DNA of 64,000 nucleotides. Source: Strongylocentrotus droebachiensis. Lineage: Eukaryota > Echinodermata > Echinoidea > Camarodonta > Strongylocentrotidae. A program made the position numbers and the translations under genes. The DNA lies in contig JAVYIG010001603.1 of assembly GCA_035222895.1 (NCBI GenBank), forward strand, positions 124,001 through 188,000, read 5' to 3'. Numbering within the stretch: position 1 is the first letter of the stretch; each line of letters starts with the position of its first letter. The notes below the pieces were generated by a model. It was not told the DNA's origin, searched no databases, and worked only from the letters and a program-made list of their open reading frames with translations. Below, in pieces: positions 1-10,435 of this stretch.

Positions 1-4
1 ATTG

Positions 5-275
5 TATGTTTTGAATTTCTCTTGACTTACAGCTATGTTTAGGGAGAAATTGAAGTAAAACAATATCACAGTCTGAGTTTGTAGCTTTCTAAAAATGATT
101 TGAGCTTTCATTCTTTTGTTTCAACTTTTTCTAAATTTATTCTTTACATAGCAACTAGTCCCATACATCAAAAAGTATGTTTTTAATTTCTCTTGACTTA
201 CAGCTATGTTTAGGGAGAAATTGAAGTAAAACAATATCACAGTCTGAGTTTGTAGCTTGTTAAAAATAATTTGAG
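5..275. repeat. Direct duplication of ~100 bp in the upstream intron
   Basis: About 100 bp at 5-105 recurs nearly unchanged at 175-275 (period 171 bp), separated by unrelated T-rich sequence. The segment lies in the presumed intron before the zinc-finger exon. Each copy holds a good acceptor-like stretch (TTCTCTTGACTTACAG) followed 22 nt later by a donor-like GTAAAA, at 33-54 and 204-225. This could be a duplicated micro-exon, but nothing in the sequence proves it is transcribed. The rest of 1-336 shows no gene. Confidence 0.75.
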
Positions 276-356
276 GTCTTTACGCTGGATTGACAATCAC
301 ATTTCTATTTACTATATTTTTCTTGTTTCCATGAAGCTTTTGAGCAAGCCAAAGCA

Positions 357-1820
357 ATGGAACGCTTTCCTCTGCCACTGCCACCACAACTTGCACATGA
401 GATGAACCTTGGGCTTCTACAACAGCAGCATCTTCAACAACAACAGCAGCAACAACAACAACAGCAGCAACAACAGCAGCAGCAGCAGCAACAGCAACAA
501 CAACAGCAACAACAAAACAACCAGCACAATGACAAATCTCTGAGCAACCATCAACAATCCCCCAGCAACGGTGCTAGCATGCTGACCACTCAATCCCATG
601 GTCAACCAGGCCCTAGCCAAGCCACCACCACACGAGCCCCTACACCCGCTGGTCAAGGGTCCGGGAAGCGAGGTCGCAAACCAGGGTCAAAGTCACGCAA
701 CAGCCAGCCTGCACATCTACACACAGGACTACCAGGGGAGGCTCGGGTACGACCCGGTCCGACCTTGGAAGATATAGGTGAGACGCGGGAGTACAGGTGC
801 AAGGTTTGCCCGCAGGTTTACTACAGTAAATCAGACGTCTTGCTCCACGGCCGCTCACATAAAGAAGGCAAACCTTACAAATGCGACGACTGCGGCAAAG
901 CGTTCTCCAGCACGTCGTACGTCACGCAGCACATGAAGGTGCATACGAATGAGAAACCATACCATTGTACTTTTTGTGAGAAGGTATTCAAGCAGCTTTC
1001 ACATCTCCAGCAGCACACACGAATACATACAGGAGAGAGGCCTTATCGCTGTAACCAGCCAGGCTGCGAGAAATCATTCACCCAGTTGTCTAATCTGCAG
1101 CAGCACTGGCGGCGGCACAACAAGGACAAGCCGTACAAATGCCGCGATTGCTACCGCGCGTTCGACGATCCGGACGTGCTGCAGAATCACACGCAGTCCC
1201 ACGAGAATAACCGGCGTGAGAAGCGCTTCTCGTGCGGGGTGTGTGGAAAGTCTTACGTTCAAGAGCTGTACTTAATGAAGCACATGGAGAAACACCCCCA
1301 TATCGTCGGTCAGGCAATCAACATCATCAACCATGTCACCAACTCGGTGACGACCATCAACCCTCATATTAATGCAGCGGGGCATGCGAATCCACCTCCA
1401 GAGTTCAAACCCAAGAAGAAGAAAAAGAAGAAGCAACAGCAGCAGCAGCAGGTTGCTACGTCGGGCATTGACAAGTTTGACAACCACATGACGTTACCCC
1501 CCGTCAGCATCATCTCCAACCCCAACGCCACCTTGGAACGCAACTCATACAGCGTGCCCCCGCCAGCAGCCCCACATCATGAGGTAAGACAGGGTAGTGA
1601 GACGCCAGGGCCGAGTACAAGCATCAGCATGCATTCCCAAGCCTCTCACCTATCCCACACTAACGGCATCATGGCTAGCCAAGGTATGGGGTTAGCACAC
1701 AACATCTCAACAACCTTGCATTCAGCCCTTCCACCTTTCCACAACCCTGCTGGGTTCCCCATGTCATTACCAGCAGGTGTTAACCCGGTATTCTCCACCG
1801 TCTACAACATGGCCAGATGA
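357..1820 (+). CDS. ZNF362/384-like: C2H2 zinc-finger transcription factor, ZNF362/ZNF384-Rotund-LIN-29 family, terminal coding exon
   Basis: The product is a nuclear sequence-specific DNA-binding protein. Six C2H2 fingers span about residues 146-313 of this ORF. Finger 3 carries the family signature FKQLSHLQQHTRIH, and finger 4 (C-X4-C spacing) carries FTQLSNLQQH followed by NKDKPYKC, as in ZNF362, ZNF384, Rotund/Squeeze and LIN-29. The N-terminus has a pure 27-glutamine run (residues 27-53, mixed CAA/CAG). After the fingers come a lysine run and a second glutamine run (about residues 350-366), a possible nuclear localisation signal, then a Ser/Pro/His-rich tail. The stop is TGA at 1818-1820. 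The frame is open upstream of the ATG at 357 as far as a possible acceptor AG at 335-336 (reading AFEQAKAM before the ERF), so this is probably an internal Met in a last exon and the true start may lie off-window. Family assignment is firm; exact orthology to one vertebrate paralogue is not. Confidence 0.93.
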   Translation: MERFPLPLPPQLAHEMNLGLLQQQHLQQQQQQQQQQQQQQQQQQQQQQQQQQQNNQHNDKSLSNHQQSPSNGASMLTTQSHGQPGPSQATTTRAPTPAGQGSGKRGRKPGSKSRNSQPAHLHTGLPGEARVRPGPTLEDIGETREYRCKVCPQVYYSKSDVLLHGRSHKEGKPYKCDDCGKAFSSTSYVTQHMKVHTNEKPYHCTFCEKVFKQLSHLQQHTRIHTGERPYRCNQPGCEKSFTQLSNLQQHWRRHNKDKPYKCRDCYRAFDDPDVLQNHTQSHENNRREKRFSCGVCGKSYVQELYLMKHMEKHPHIVGQAINIINHVTNSVTTINPHINAAGHANPPPEFKPKKKKKKKQQQQQQVATSGIDKFDNHMTLPPVSIISNPNATLERNSYSVPPPAAPHHEVRQGSETPGPSTSISMHSQASHLSHTNGIMASQGMGLAHNISTTLHSALPPFHNPAGFPMSLPAGVNPVFSTVYNMAR

Positions 1821-3501
1821 GGGTCCCTAAGGTAACATCTCTGTCGACAGGACATAAGCCCTTCTGTCAGGTAACCATGTCCACTTTCTCATGCACAAAC
1901 CTCACTCTTTTTCTGTGTAGATCAGTGTAAACCTTAGCTGAAACTAAGGTTCGAATGACGACTCAAATCAAATGTTATATTCCATAGGAGATATTTTTAT
2001 GACCAATTATAGCTTGACTGCTTTCAGTGACCAAAGTAGACTTGTCTAGTGTTTTGTTATGTGTTGTATTAATTGTTAATTTTGTTACTTGTTTTATATT
2101 TGTAAGTTGGTCTTTCTCCATTAACAAATTTGAGAAAGATTCTCAGCAGAGCCCTCAAAATATCAGGTGACTGCTGTACTAAGCCTTTTCAAGAGAAATT
2201 AATTTCTAACATCAACGTTGAATTCACTAACAAGAATGACAAGACCAAAGGATAATCAGAGAATAATATGCAAATTCCTGGCACTCTGAATTTAAAATAA
2301 TCTGAACAAACACGTCTTCAAACTTCGGAGGAGAATTATGGTTTTCGTAAATGTCATCTAACCATGCCTACTATGAAAACCTGATGCATTTCAGTTGAAA
2401 TTTCAAAGTTACATTGATCTTTATCAAATATCCAGCCCCACTGGACTTGCCTAGTAGCTTACCTGGTTAATGCTTTACCCTTGCATATGAATTCTAATTG
2501 CTTTCATCATTGATTTGTCATGGAATAGTTTTGTGTTGGCGCTACCTTAGCACCAAGAAAGGATTGCATAACCCCTCACAAGGGCTGCTTTTGTAAATCA
2601 CTCTAAACTTGTCTAAAACTTGCTGAAAAAGAAGTCCCGATAAAAGAGAAATTGTACTTTTTTGTGTCAACCGTGTCTTCTTGTACAGTGTAAAAAGTTT
2701 TATTGTATAATTGTACTTTTTTTGTGAAAGAGAAGTAGTTCTGAAATGCATTTTTTGATATGAGATGTTCCTTGGCAAGGTCTTGAATTATTTGTACATT
2801 TGCAAGTTTGTAAATTTTACCTAGAGTAAGAGATGCTATGCTTTATTTTGTCGCCGCCGCCTTGTATTTCAATGTGATTTATGTTTGTCTAAGATGTAAG
2901 TTAGATACTTTTGCCCCGGTGTCTCGATGTTGTGAATGTAATTGTGGATGTACTAGTAAGAATATGAAGAGATGCAATCTTGTATCTTGATTGAATTTGT
3001 AACAACAAAGATTACATAAATATATGTATTCATTTTTTTTAAAACCCTGTAAGTAACCACCTTGATCATCGTCTGAATAGTGAAATTATGCTGAGGTTAA
3101 GAAGATGCGTATTGTGTCAATGTTTTAAGAGGCTGTGGAACTTTTTTATTACTATTATTGTGCTTTTTTGTACTTGAATTCTTTTTATATAAGATATCAC
3201 TGAAATCTCTAATGGATATACCATAATTTTTTTCAAAGATGAACCGAAACTCCAACAGTGAAAATATGATCTTGACTAGCCTTTCTGAACGTTAGTATAA
3301 TCATAAACAAATGTATGAATTCATCAACAAATATATATGGCTTTTCTTGAAGCGGTGCAAGGGTCATTTTTCACAAATCTTTGAGCAGAATGAGAAGTTT
3401 ATCTTTGTATCAGCTATTAATCCAAGGACTGAACACCTTTTAAGATATATAGAAGAGGGTTGGCTCCATTGCTACAATGAGGGAGCCAAACAATACTTAT
3501 A

Positions 3502-3677
3502 CAGTCAAACCTGTCTACACGACCGCCCAAGGGAAACACAAAAAGTGGTCTTTGTAGACTAGACAGGTTCCTTTAGTACATGTTTCAATGAGAAACATTT
3601 TCAAGGAAAACAAAAAATGTGGTCCTTGTAGACAGGTGGTCTTTGTAGACAGGTGGTCACTAAAGCAAGTTTGACTG
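3502..3677. mobile_element. Tc1/mariner-like MITE, copy 1
   Basis: The 176-bp element begins CAGTCAAACCTGTCTAC and ends with the inverted GTTTGACTG. It is flanked on both sides by TA (3500-3501, 3678-3679). Inside are repeated words of the type GGTCTTTGTAGACAGGTGG. A diverged copy lies at 10265-10435. TA target and CAGT-type ends fit a non-autonomous Tc1/mariner derivative. There is no coding capacity. Confidence 0.8.
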
Positions 3678-5805
3678 TACATGTAGCTTGGCATGTCCAA
3701 GATACATAATGTATCTAAACATTTGGTGTCCATTACCAAGTATTGTGGAGTAGTGAACATAATTTCACATCAAATCTGTCATTTTAAATCATGTTACATG
3801 TACATGCATGTCCGATCTAAGCTCCAGTTGAGCTATAAATTCAACACAGTCATCAGATATACTGAATTGTAGATGGGTAACGTAAAGGCGAAAAGGTTTG
3901 GAACTGAGCATCTTATTACTAACTCAAAAATGATACTTCAGATATCCAGATCTAAGAAATCTAAGAATACATGGACAGTTAAAAAATTGAAATAATTCTA
4001 ACCCTGCTAGAAATCTTACATATTATCGACTGATTGGTTCTTTTTATTTATTCTGCCTTAAGAACATTTTCATAAATTCTTAAATTATTTAAAGATAATC
4101 ATGGTTGAAAAAAGTAGGGTTTACAGTTTTTATTTTTAACATTGGTATTGGTGCTATTTGACACACTTTTTATGTACATGTATATGGATTTTACATTTGA
4201 AAATGCAATCAAAGGAGATCGCCATTGCCAGGTCCTGTGCATTCAGTATGCACTGCCTATAGTTATTTTTCTAGGATTTAAGTACTGTTGATGAAATGTT
4301 TATTATTCATTTCTTATGGAAATCATTGATTTTTGATCTTTTTATGCTCATATCTGTCTTTACCATAATCATTTTTACCCCTAATTTGACGATGTGATAA
4401 TTGTAAATAACTTTCCCTTGTAGTTAAACCAAGAATTCAGAAAGTACTCTAAATTAACATTTAAAAGCAAAAATTCTATCAGTGTGCCAGATTCTTGAAA
4501 TATTTGAATCACACTATCACACTACTTAACTTTGCAAATTAAGAGGCCTGGAAATAATATCCAATGTTCTTTGGAAGAGCATAGATATGCTATATCATAA
4601 TGTGATGAGCGCTATCCAAGAACATCTTTATGCCTGGCAGCAATCATGATTGTCAATAGAATTTTGCAAATATTACATTTCATGAAAGTTTCAAGTTTGA
4701 AGTAATGCACTATTTTTTAAAAATTGTAAAATTGTAATTATATTAAATAGATATATTTTAAAACAATACTAGCCCTTTGAAATTGAACAATGTTTAAAAT
4801 CAGAATTACACTGGTTTTATGCGATAAACCTTGACTTGCCAAAGATAATTTTGGAATCTGTAAAAATGGTTAAGATTGATTTAACTCTTGTTCTATAAAA
4901 TGATTATGCTCAAGCCTGCCTTCTATTTTTGTTGTATTACAAGTCAAAACACTAATGTTTGGATGCTACTCTTAAAGGCAATGCATTGTTAATTTGTTCC
5001 TTCGATTTCTATCTTTAGAGGTCAAGAGGTCGCGAGTAATTGGACCTATTTTAAAACCTCTTTCACTGTTAGGATTAGTGTAAAAATAATAAAATGTCAA
5101 CAATCCATCTACACTTCATTGAAACCATGATCAAATCATGATGTCCAATTCATTCCGCTGTTATCAATATGAAAATATTTTGTCAAGTACTACGATGTTG
5201 TATATATATATCACCAAGTGATTTCGTTCTTGAAAAGTTTTGTTTCTTTTGTGATGTAACTTTTGTGTTTGTTCAAGAGCACGTTGTAAATGATGAAATT
5301 TAGATTTGTTTAATTTCACAAATGGATCACGAGTTTTCTTCAAAGGAATTCTGTTCATGATCTGTTTTGTTTACCTTTTTCTTCTTTGTGTTGGTTTCAA
5401 ACCAATTAGTGACTCGCCACGCACAAATATTGCTTGTCCCCTTTGAATTGCTGTATGTTTTGATGTAATTTGTAATTGGAATGTTTCTGGAAGATACCAC
5501 ATGTAGTATGCAAGCGGGAAGGTCACACAATCTATGCACGGTTTTTCCTCAACTGCTAGACATCAATATTCACCCTCTCTTGTGTTATTCAGTTTAAGTC
5601 AATTTAATCTCCAACATGGAGATAGTTTGGTTGGCAGTCCAGTAAGACTACCGTAATGCTTTTAAATGATTTTGTCTCCTTTGTTTAACTTTGTGAGGAC
5701 AGGATTTGGTCGTATGATTCCTTCTTGCCCATCTGAAAACCACTGGTTTTAATTTTCTATTCTCTTTTTTAATATCCTTCTCTTCTATAACTCCCTCCCC
5801 TACCT

Positions 5806-5809
<4 letters not shown>

Positions 5810-5856
<47 letters not shown>
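5810..5856. repeat. (CT)n microsatellite
   Basis: Uninterrupted CT dinucleotides of about 46 bp within a longer pyrimidine-rich stretch. Confidence 0.95.
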
Positions 5857-5859
<3 letters not shown>

Positions 5860-7000
5860 CACCCCCTCTGTGTCTCCCTCTCCCTTATTCAGTCACTCTT
5901 TTTCTCTACTCCAGCACATTTACCCTCCCCCATCTACATAATTTGCTGAAGGGCATTAACTCATATCTTTCAACTCAGAGACGAAGCCTTCGGGCTCTTA
6001 CCCGGTACCTCTCTCTTTACTTTCCCATTGTAGTCCTCCTCACCAACTCTCCAGATAATAAATGTAGAATTCTCACCAAAGTGTCGGACATCCAGTGTTG
6101 ATTTGTGGAGAATTAGGGAACTTATTAGCTAAGAATTTTGTGTCACAGATCTCTTTTTGTACTTGCTTTTTAAAAATAGATATCGATTTAAATTTTGTAT
6201 TTTTTTCGTGCCAGTAGTTGTATGTATGTTAATGTCTGTCTTCTGTTTTTTATTCTGACCGCTGTATATTTCTCAATCGATGTACTGTATAGCTTTAATT
6301 ATATGCTGATTACTTAACACTGTTATGTCACTATGTTTTTGTGTGTACAAAGAGCTTTATATATCCCGACAAATAATTTCTGTATGCCAAGGCACCGGTG
6401 TGAAATTCGTACAAGTGTGTTTGGGATCATTTGACATTTTGTTATATCTTGTATGAGGGTATAACTGTTGTATCCTGTGTAAGACGTTGTAGATTTTGTA
6501 GTCCTGCAGATTATTGCAAAATACATTACCAAATGGAATATAGAATGATTGATCTTTGAGCACTACTGTAGTATAAATTGCGCAATTATATATTTTTGAA
6601 GATACATGTATGCATAGAGTAGATTATGGATGACTTTTTTTGGTATTCGCATGAAAAGAAAAGGCCTATTGCTAGGTACAGAATACAGATGGTGATTTGA
6701 ACATAGTTATGACAAACAAATTTTGGAAACTTATGTGTATAATGCTACTATGTATCAAACTAATGTGGTGTATTAATTGAGCTGTATATCATTAAATTTG
6801 GGCAAATATATGGTATGTAAGCCGTCTCTTTGTATTCTTTATCTGAATCATGTTTTGTAAGGTATTTAATTGTATTCATATTTATAGATAATAGACATGT
6901 ATTCGTTTGCATTCATGTTGAATGGTTGGGGGCAAGTGAGAGATGCAGGTTATATGTCTGATCAAGGTAAAGTCCCCACGGTCCCATGTAACCCATAATA

Positions 7001-7138
7001 GGGACTTTTAGATCTGCACGACGAAAACGTGGACTGCCCTTTTAAGGCAATGTGATGTCCTTTTAAGGCACTGGCAGTGACGTCACATTGCCTTAAAAGG
7101 GCAGTCCACGTTCTCGTCGTGCAGAATCTAAAAGTCCC
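7001..7138. mobile_element. Hairpin MITE with ~60-bp inverted arms
   Basis: The left arm begins GGGACTTTTAGATCTGCACG and the right arm is its near-perfect inverse, ending AAAAGTCCC. The arms of about 60 bp enclose a spacer of about 20 bp. TA flanks both ends (6999-7000, 7139-7140), suggesting a TA-target element. The arms differ at only a few positions, so the insertion looks young. No ORF. Confidence 0.8.
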
Positions 7139-7302
7139 TATTGATTACACATGTAGCAAACCAGCCTTGATAGTACTCACCTTTCGCCTGTTTCAAACAA
7201 TGCTTATACAAATTATATTAATATAAGGTAAGCTCATATTCAAGTCGAATACCCAATAAAAAGCACATTTATAATTAAAAAAACACCATCATATAGGGAT
7301 GG

Positions 7303-7349
7303 AAAGAGAGAGAGAGAGAGGGAGAGGGGGGGGGGGGGGGGGGGGGGGG
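7303..7349. repeat. (GA)n followed by a poly-G run
   Basis: A GA microsatellite runs into about 23 consecutive G residues. The run could form quadruplex structure and its length is likely unreliable in the assembly. Confidence 0.9.
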
Positions 7350-7355
7350 TTAAAG

Positions 7356-7443
7356 CAGACCTGCCAACCAGTACGATTTAGTCGTATTTAGTACGATTTT
7401 TAGAAGCAAATACGACAGTACGATTTTCCTTAATAAAATAAGA

Positions 7444-7475
<32 letters not shown>

Positions 7476-7781
7476 TATTTTGTGTGTGCGTCCGCCATTT
7501 TCAATGGCAAAATGTCTATTCTGTCCTGTAAAGTATCCTACAAGCATCTCACATCAGCAATTTGGGGATGTTCATTGGTTCATTGAACACACCAGTCATG
7601 ATGGCATGCATATTCAACCAATGATCAATAAAAAAAAAATCTTCCTGGAGGTAGAAACTGTAAGAGGCATTGATCCGCGTAACAATCCATGTTTATTTTC
7701 AAGAATACAACTTTTGTCAGTAAAATACAACTTTTGGGACTAAAGAATACAGTTTTTGAACTCCAGAGGTTGGCAGGTCTG
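7356..7781. mobile_element. Non-autonomous DNA transposon with CAGACCTGCCAACC ends
   Basis: The 426-bp element starts CAGACCTGCCAACC (7356-7369) and ends with its exact inverse (7768-7781). It is flanked by the direct repeat TTAAAG at 7350-7355 and 7782-7787, a plausible target duplication. Subterminal tracts repeat TACGATTT or TAAAATACAA-like words, and there is a long poly-T at about 7444-7468. An 87-codon ORF inside (7480-7743) matches nothing I recognise. Superfamily not assigned. Confidence 0.82.
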
Positions 7782-7787
7782 TTAAAG

Positions 7788-10264
7788 TTCTCCACACTCC
7801 TCCCAACATTTTCTTCTTCGAGGAGTGAAGGAGGGTGTAAGCTCACCCCTTAAGAATTTTGGCTAGGGGTACTTAGCTTGAACACATACCTGAAGGACTC
7901 TTGTTTCCCAAACATAATTCCCCCCCCCCCCCATTACTGAAACTTCTTCTTTACGTGCCATGTCCCGAGACGTCTCAGAACATGACACGTACAGAAAAAG
8001 ACTGATGATACTTCGCATTCGGCGGCACTGTAGAGTCAATAGTGTTATTTTACGTCTTGTCGCAAAATTTCAAACCTTAGAGATTTAAGTAGCTAGGCGA
8101 CACCCTACCCTGAATCACTATTCAATACCACTAGTACATAAACAACATCATCATAGCCTCAACAAATTTTCAATCTAAGCCAAATCGATAAAGCTCCCCC
8201 CCCCCCCCACTTGATCAGCAATGCACTTATAAAGAAAAGGGCCTGGTGAAAAAATGCTTTTCTTTACGCCCATGGCATTTTCTTTTGGACACAGTTTGGT
8301 GAAGGGGCACTCTTGGTTTTCCTTCCGAGTCCTGACACCCCTTTCCCGATGGTTTTAACACCACATCCTTTTTTCTTCTGACAAATGTGCTCCATAATGC
8401 GTTGAGGAGAAACTTGACCTCATCATTTATGAAGTCGCATAAAAAACCTTTCCAAATGTCTTTGTTTTTTTAATGATACAATTCTACATACAAGGATAGA
8501 ACGTGAAGTGGCGACCATTTCGGGACAGGCCTTTTCCCAGAACATAAAAATATGTTTTGTCAGACAAACCGGACCCGGCGGCTGAAGCCTCTTCTTCTTC
8601 TTCTTCTTTAGTTGGCTATATGTCTCATATTCTATGAATTTATTCATTCTCCTAGAGATCCGGGGGGGGGGGGGGGGGGGGACACACGTCCCCTCCTCAA
8701 TTTTTTTTAGGGGGGATCGTCCCCCCCGGAAAATTTAAAAAAAGTGCCCCCCAAAAAGTACATAGTAAATACTGACTAAAGACTGCAACAAACTTTTAGG
8801 CTCTGGAGGGCCCAAGAGTGCAGCGTTTAGACAAATAAGAATGAAAAATCTACTTACCCCACTTTAATTAGTGACCTGCATGCCAGTGTCATAAATAAAT
8901 ATGCTCATCCGACCGTTATTAAATGCCTAAAGACCTTGACCCTCGTCGGGGCTTTGTCCCTGGACACCACGCCATTTACGCTCCATTTGCTTCGCTCGCT
9001 TTGCTCTACGTGATCGTATATACTTTAGCCCCCCCCCCCCATTTGAAAAACGTTCCGCGCGGCCGACATGTAACATGTTAAAGTGGGGGTGATGCGGATT
9101 TCCTTCCCCCCCCCCAATGTTTTTGCTCATTACGCCACTGCTCCCTCGTCCCTCGCATTTCACCCCCCTCCCCCCGGCCATGAAAAGAAATCGCCGCCCC
9201 TGCCGAGATCAATTCCACTTTAAGAAATCCCACTCCTTAAGCTACTCATCCACAGAATCCTCCTTCTACCCCTATTTTTCCAGTCAGTGCAAGATTTTAC
9301 AAACCATTCTTTCGAATAACATGACCCAAGAAGCTCAACCGGCGACCTCTTATATTATTCAGAAGCTTTCATCTTGTTCCTGCCATGGCAAATACCTCAT
9401 TATTAGAAACTCTTTCTGTCCATGGCATTCTAAGCACCGTTCTCAGGAACCAAACTTCACAACTTTCCAGTCGCTTTATTAGGACTGATGTCAGGGTCTT
9501 TAAGATGTTTTCTAACGAGAATCACCCCATCTAATAGCCCGGACACGAAACTTTGTCAGTAGGAAGTAGTAGGATGGAAGGAAGGAAGAAAGAAAGAAAA
9601 AAAAACATCATGCAAACAAAATTAAAAATCCCCCAAGTGCCATTTGACGACCCTTTGGTCCTAAACAAATGTTCTTTTTAAGAAGGAACAAAATAATTAT
9701 GCTGTCGGTATTTCAACAACAAGAAATCGTAAAAAAAAAATCGTATTACATGAACATCAATCTTGAAACGGACTCTAGATATTACGCATAGGACAACATC
9801 AATTGACAACAAAATTATTTTATTAAAAATAAAAACAAATACAGAGTATCATTGACACAATCGTGAGCTCAACTCATTTCCTTCCACCAAACATGAGTAG
9901 AATTCCGGGGAAATTGTTGATACATTATCTTGTAATACGCGAGAAAATAATGTATTTAATGATAACAACGATACCGTCCACATAATTTATCATAGGTGCT
10001 TCATAAAAACATAATTATGGAAACGATAAACCCAAATGTTCTGCGTCCGGATAGGTTGTGTATCCGGACACCTGATTTGAAATAGCAATATGAAGAATTT
10101 TACAAGCAATATTTCATAATCTTCTAAGACTTATTTTGGACATTATTATAAAAGACAAATAGTTACTCTTTTTATTTGATGACTATTTTTCATTAAATCC
10201 GAAGGCAATAGAGAAGGCTTTATGTTTGCTAAGTGTCCGGATACCCAACCCTCCATCATTACTA
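7788..10264. other. Intergenic, homopolymer-rich, no gene seen
   Basis: This region contains C and G runs at 7919-7932, 8197-8208, 8661-8681, about 9031-9040 and 9105-9115. Stretches such as the one ending near 9140 (TTACGCCACTG) look like worn transposon ends. ORFs here are short and of low complexity, and I see no protein family. Confidence 0.6.
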
Positions 10265-10435
10265 CAGTGAAACCTCTATAAAACCCAATCAAGGGAGTCA
10301 AGAAAAGTGGTCTTTATAGGCAGGTGGTCCTTATTTTCAGGTCCTTTAGTACATGTTTCAATGATAAACCATTTTAAAGGGAAACAAAACAAATCGGTCT
10401 TTGTAGACAGGTGGTAACTAATGCAGGTTTGACTG
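10265..10435. mobile_element. Tc1/mariner-like MITE, copy 2
   Basis: This is the same family and orientation as 3502-3677: it begins CAGTGAAACCTC, ends GGTTTGACTG, and has TA on both sides (10263-10264, 10436-10437). It shares the words TCCTTTAGTACATGTTTCAA and TTTGTAGACAGGTGGT with copy 1. Confidence 0.8.

Larger units (their letters stand above)
1821..6990 (+). other. Probable long 3' UTR and downstream region of the zinc-finger gene
   Basis: This is AT-rich sequence without a credible ORF. Candidate poly(A) signals AATAAA occur at 5088-5093 and 6057-6062. Several TGTA-rich words such as TGTAAATA (near 4400) look UTR-like. A mariner-like MITE sits at 3502-3677 and a CT microsatellite at 5810-5856. 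The true 3' end cannot be placed without transcript data. Confidence 0.5.

Noticed and set aside
417-656. Leucine-rich minus-strand ORF opposite the zinc-finger exon
   Set aside because: It is the antisense of the glutamine repeat and has no domain or splice context.
949-1275. 108-codon plus-strand ORF within the finger region
   Set aside because: It is an alternate frame of the zinc fingers; the C2H2 frame is unambiguous.
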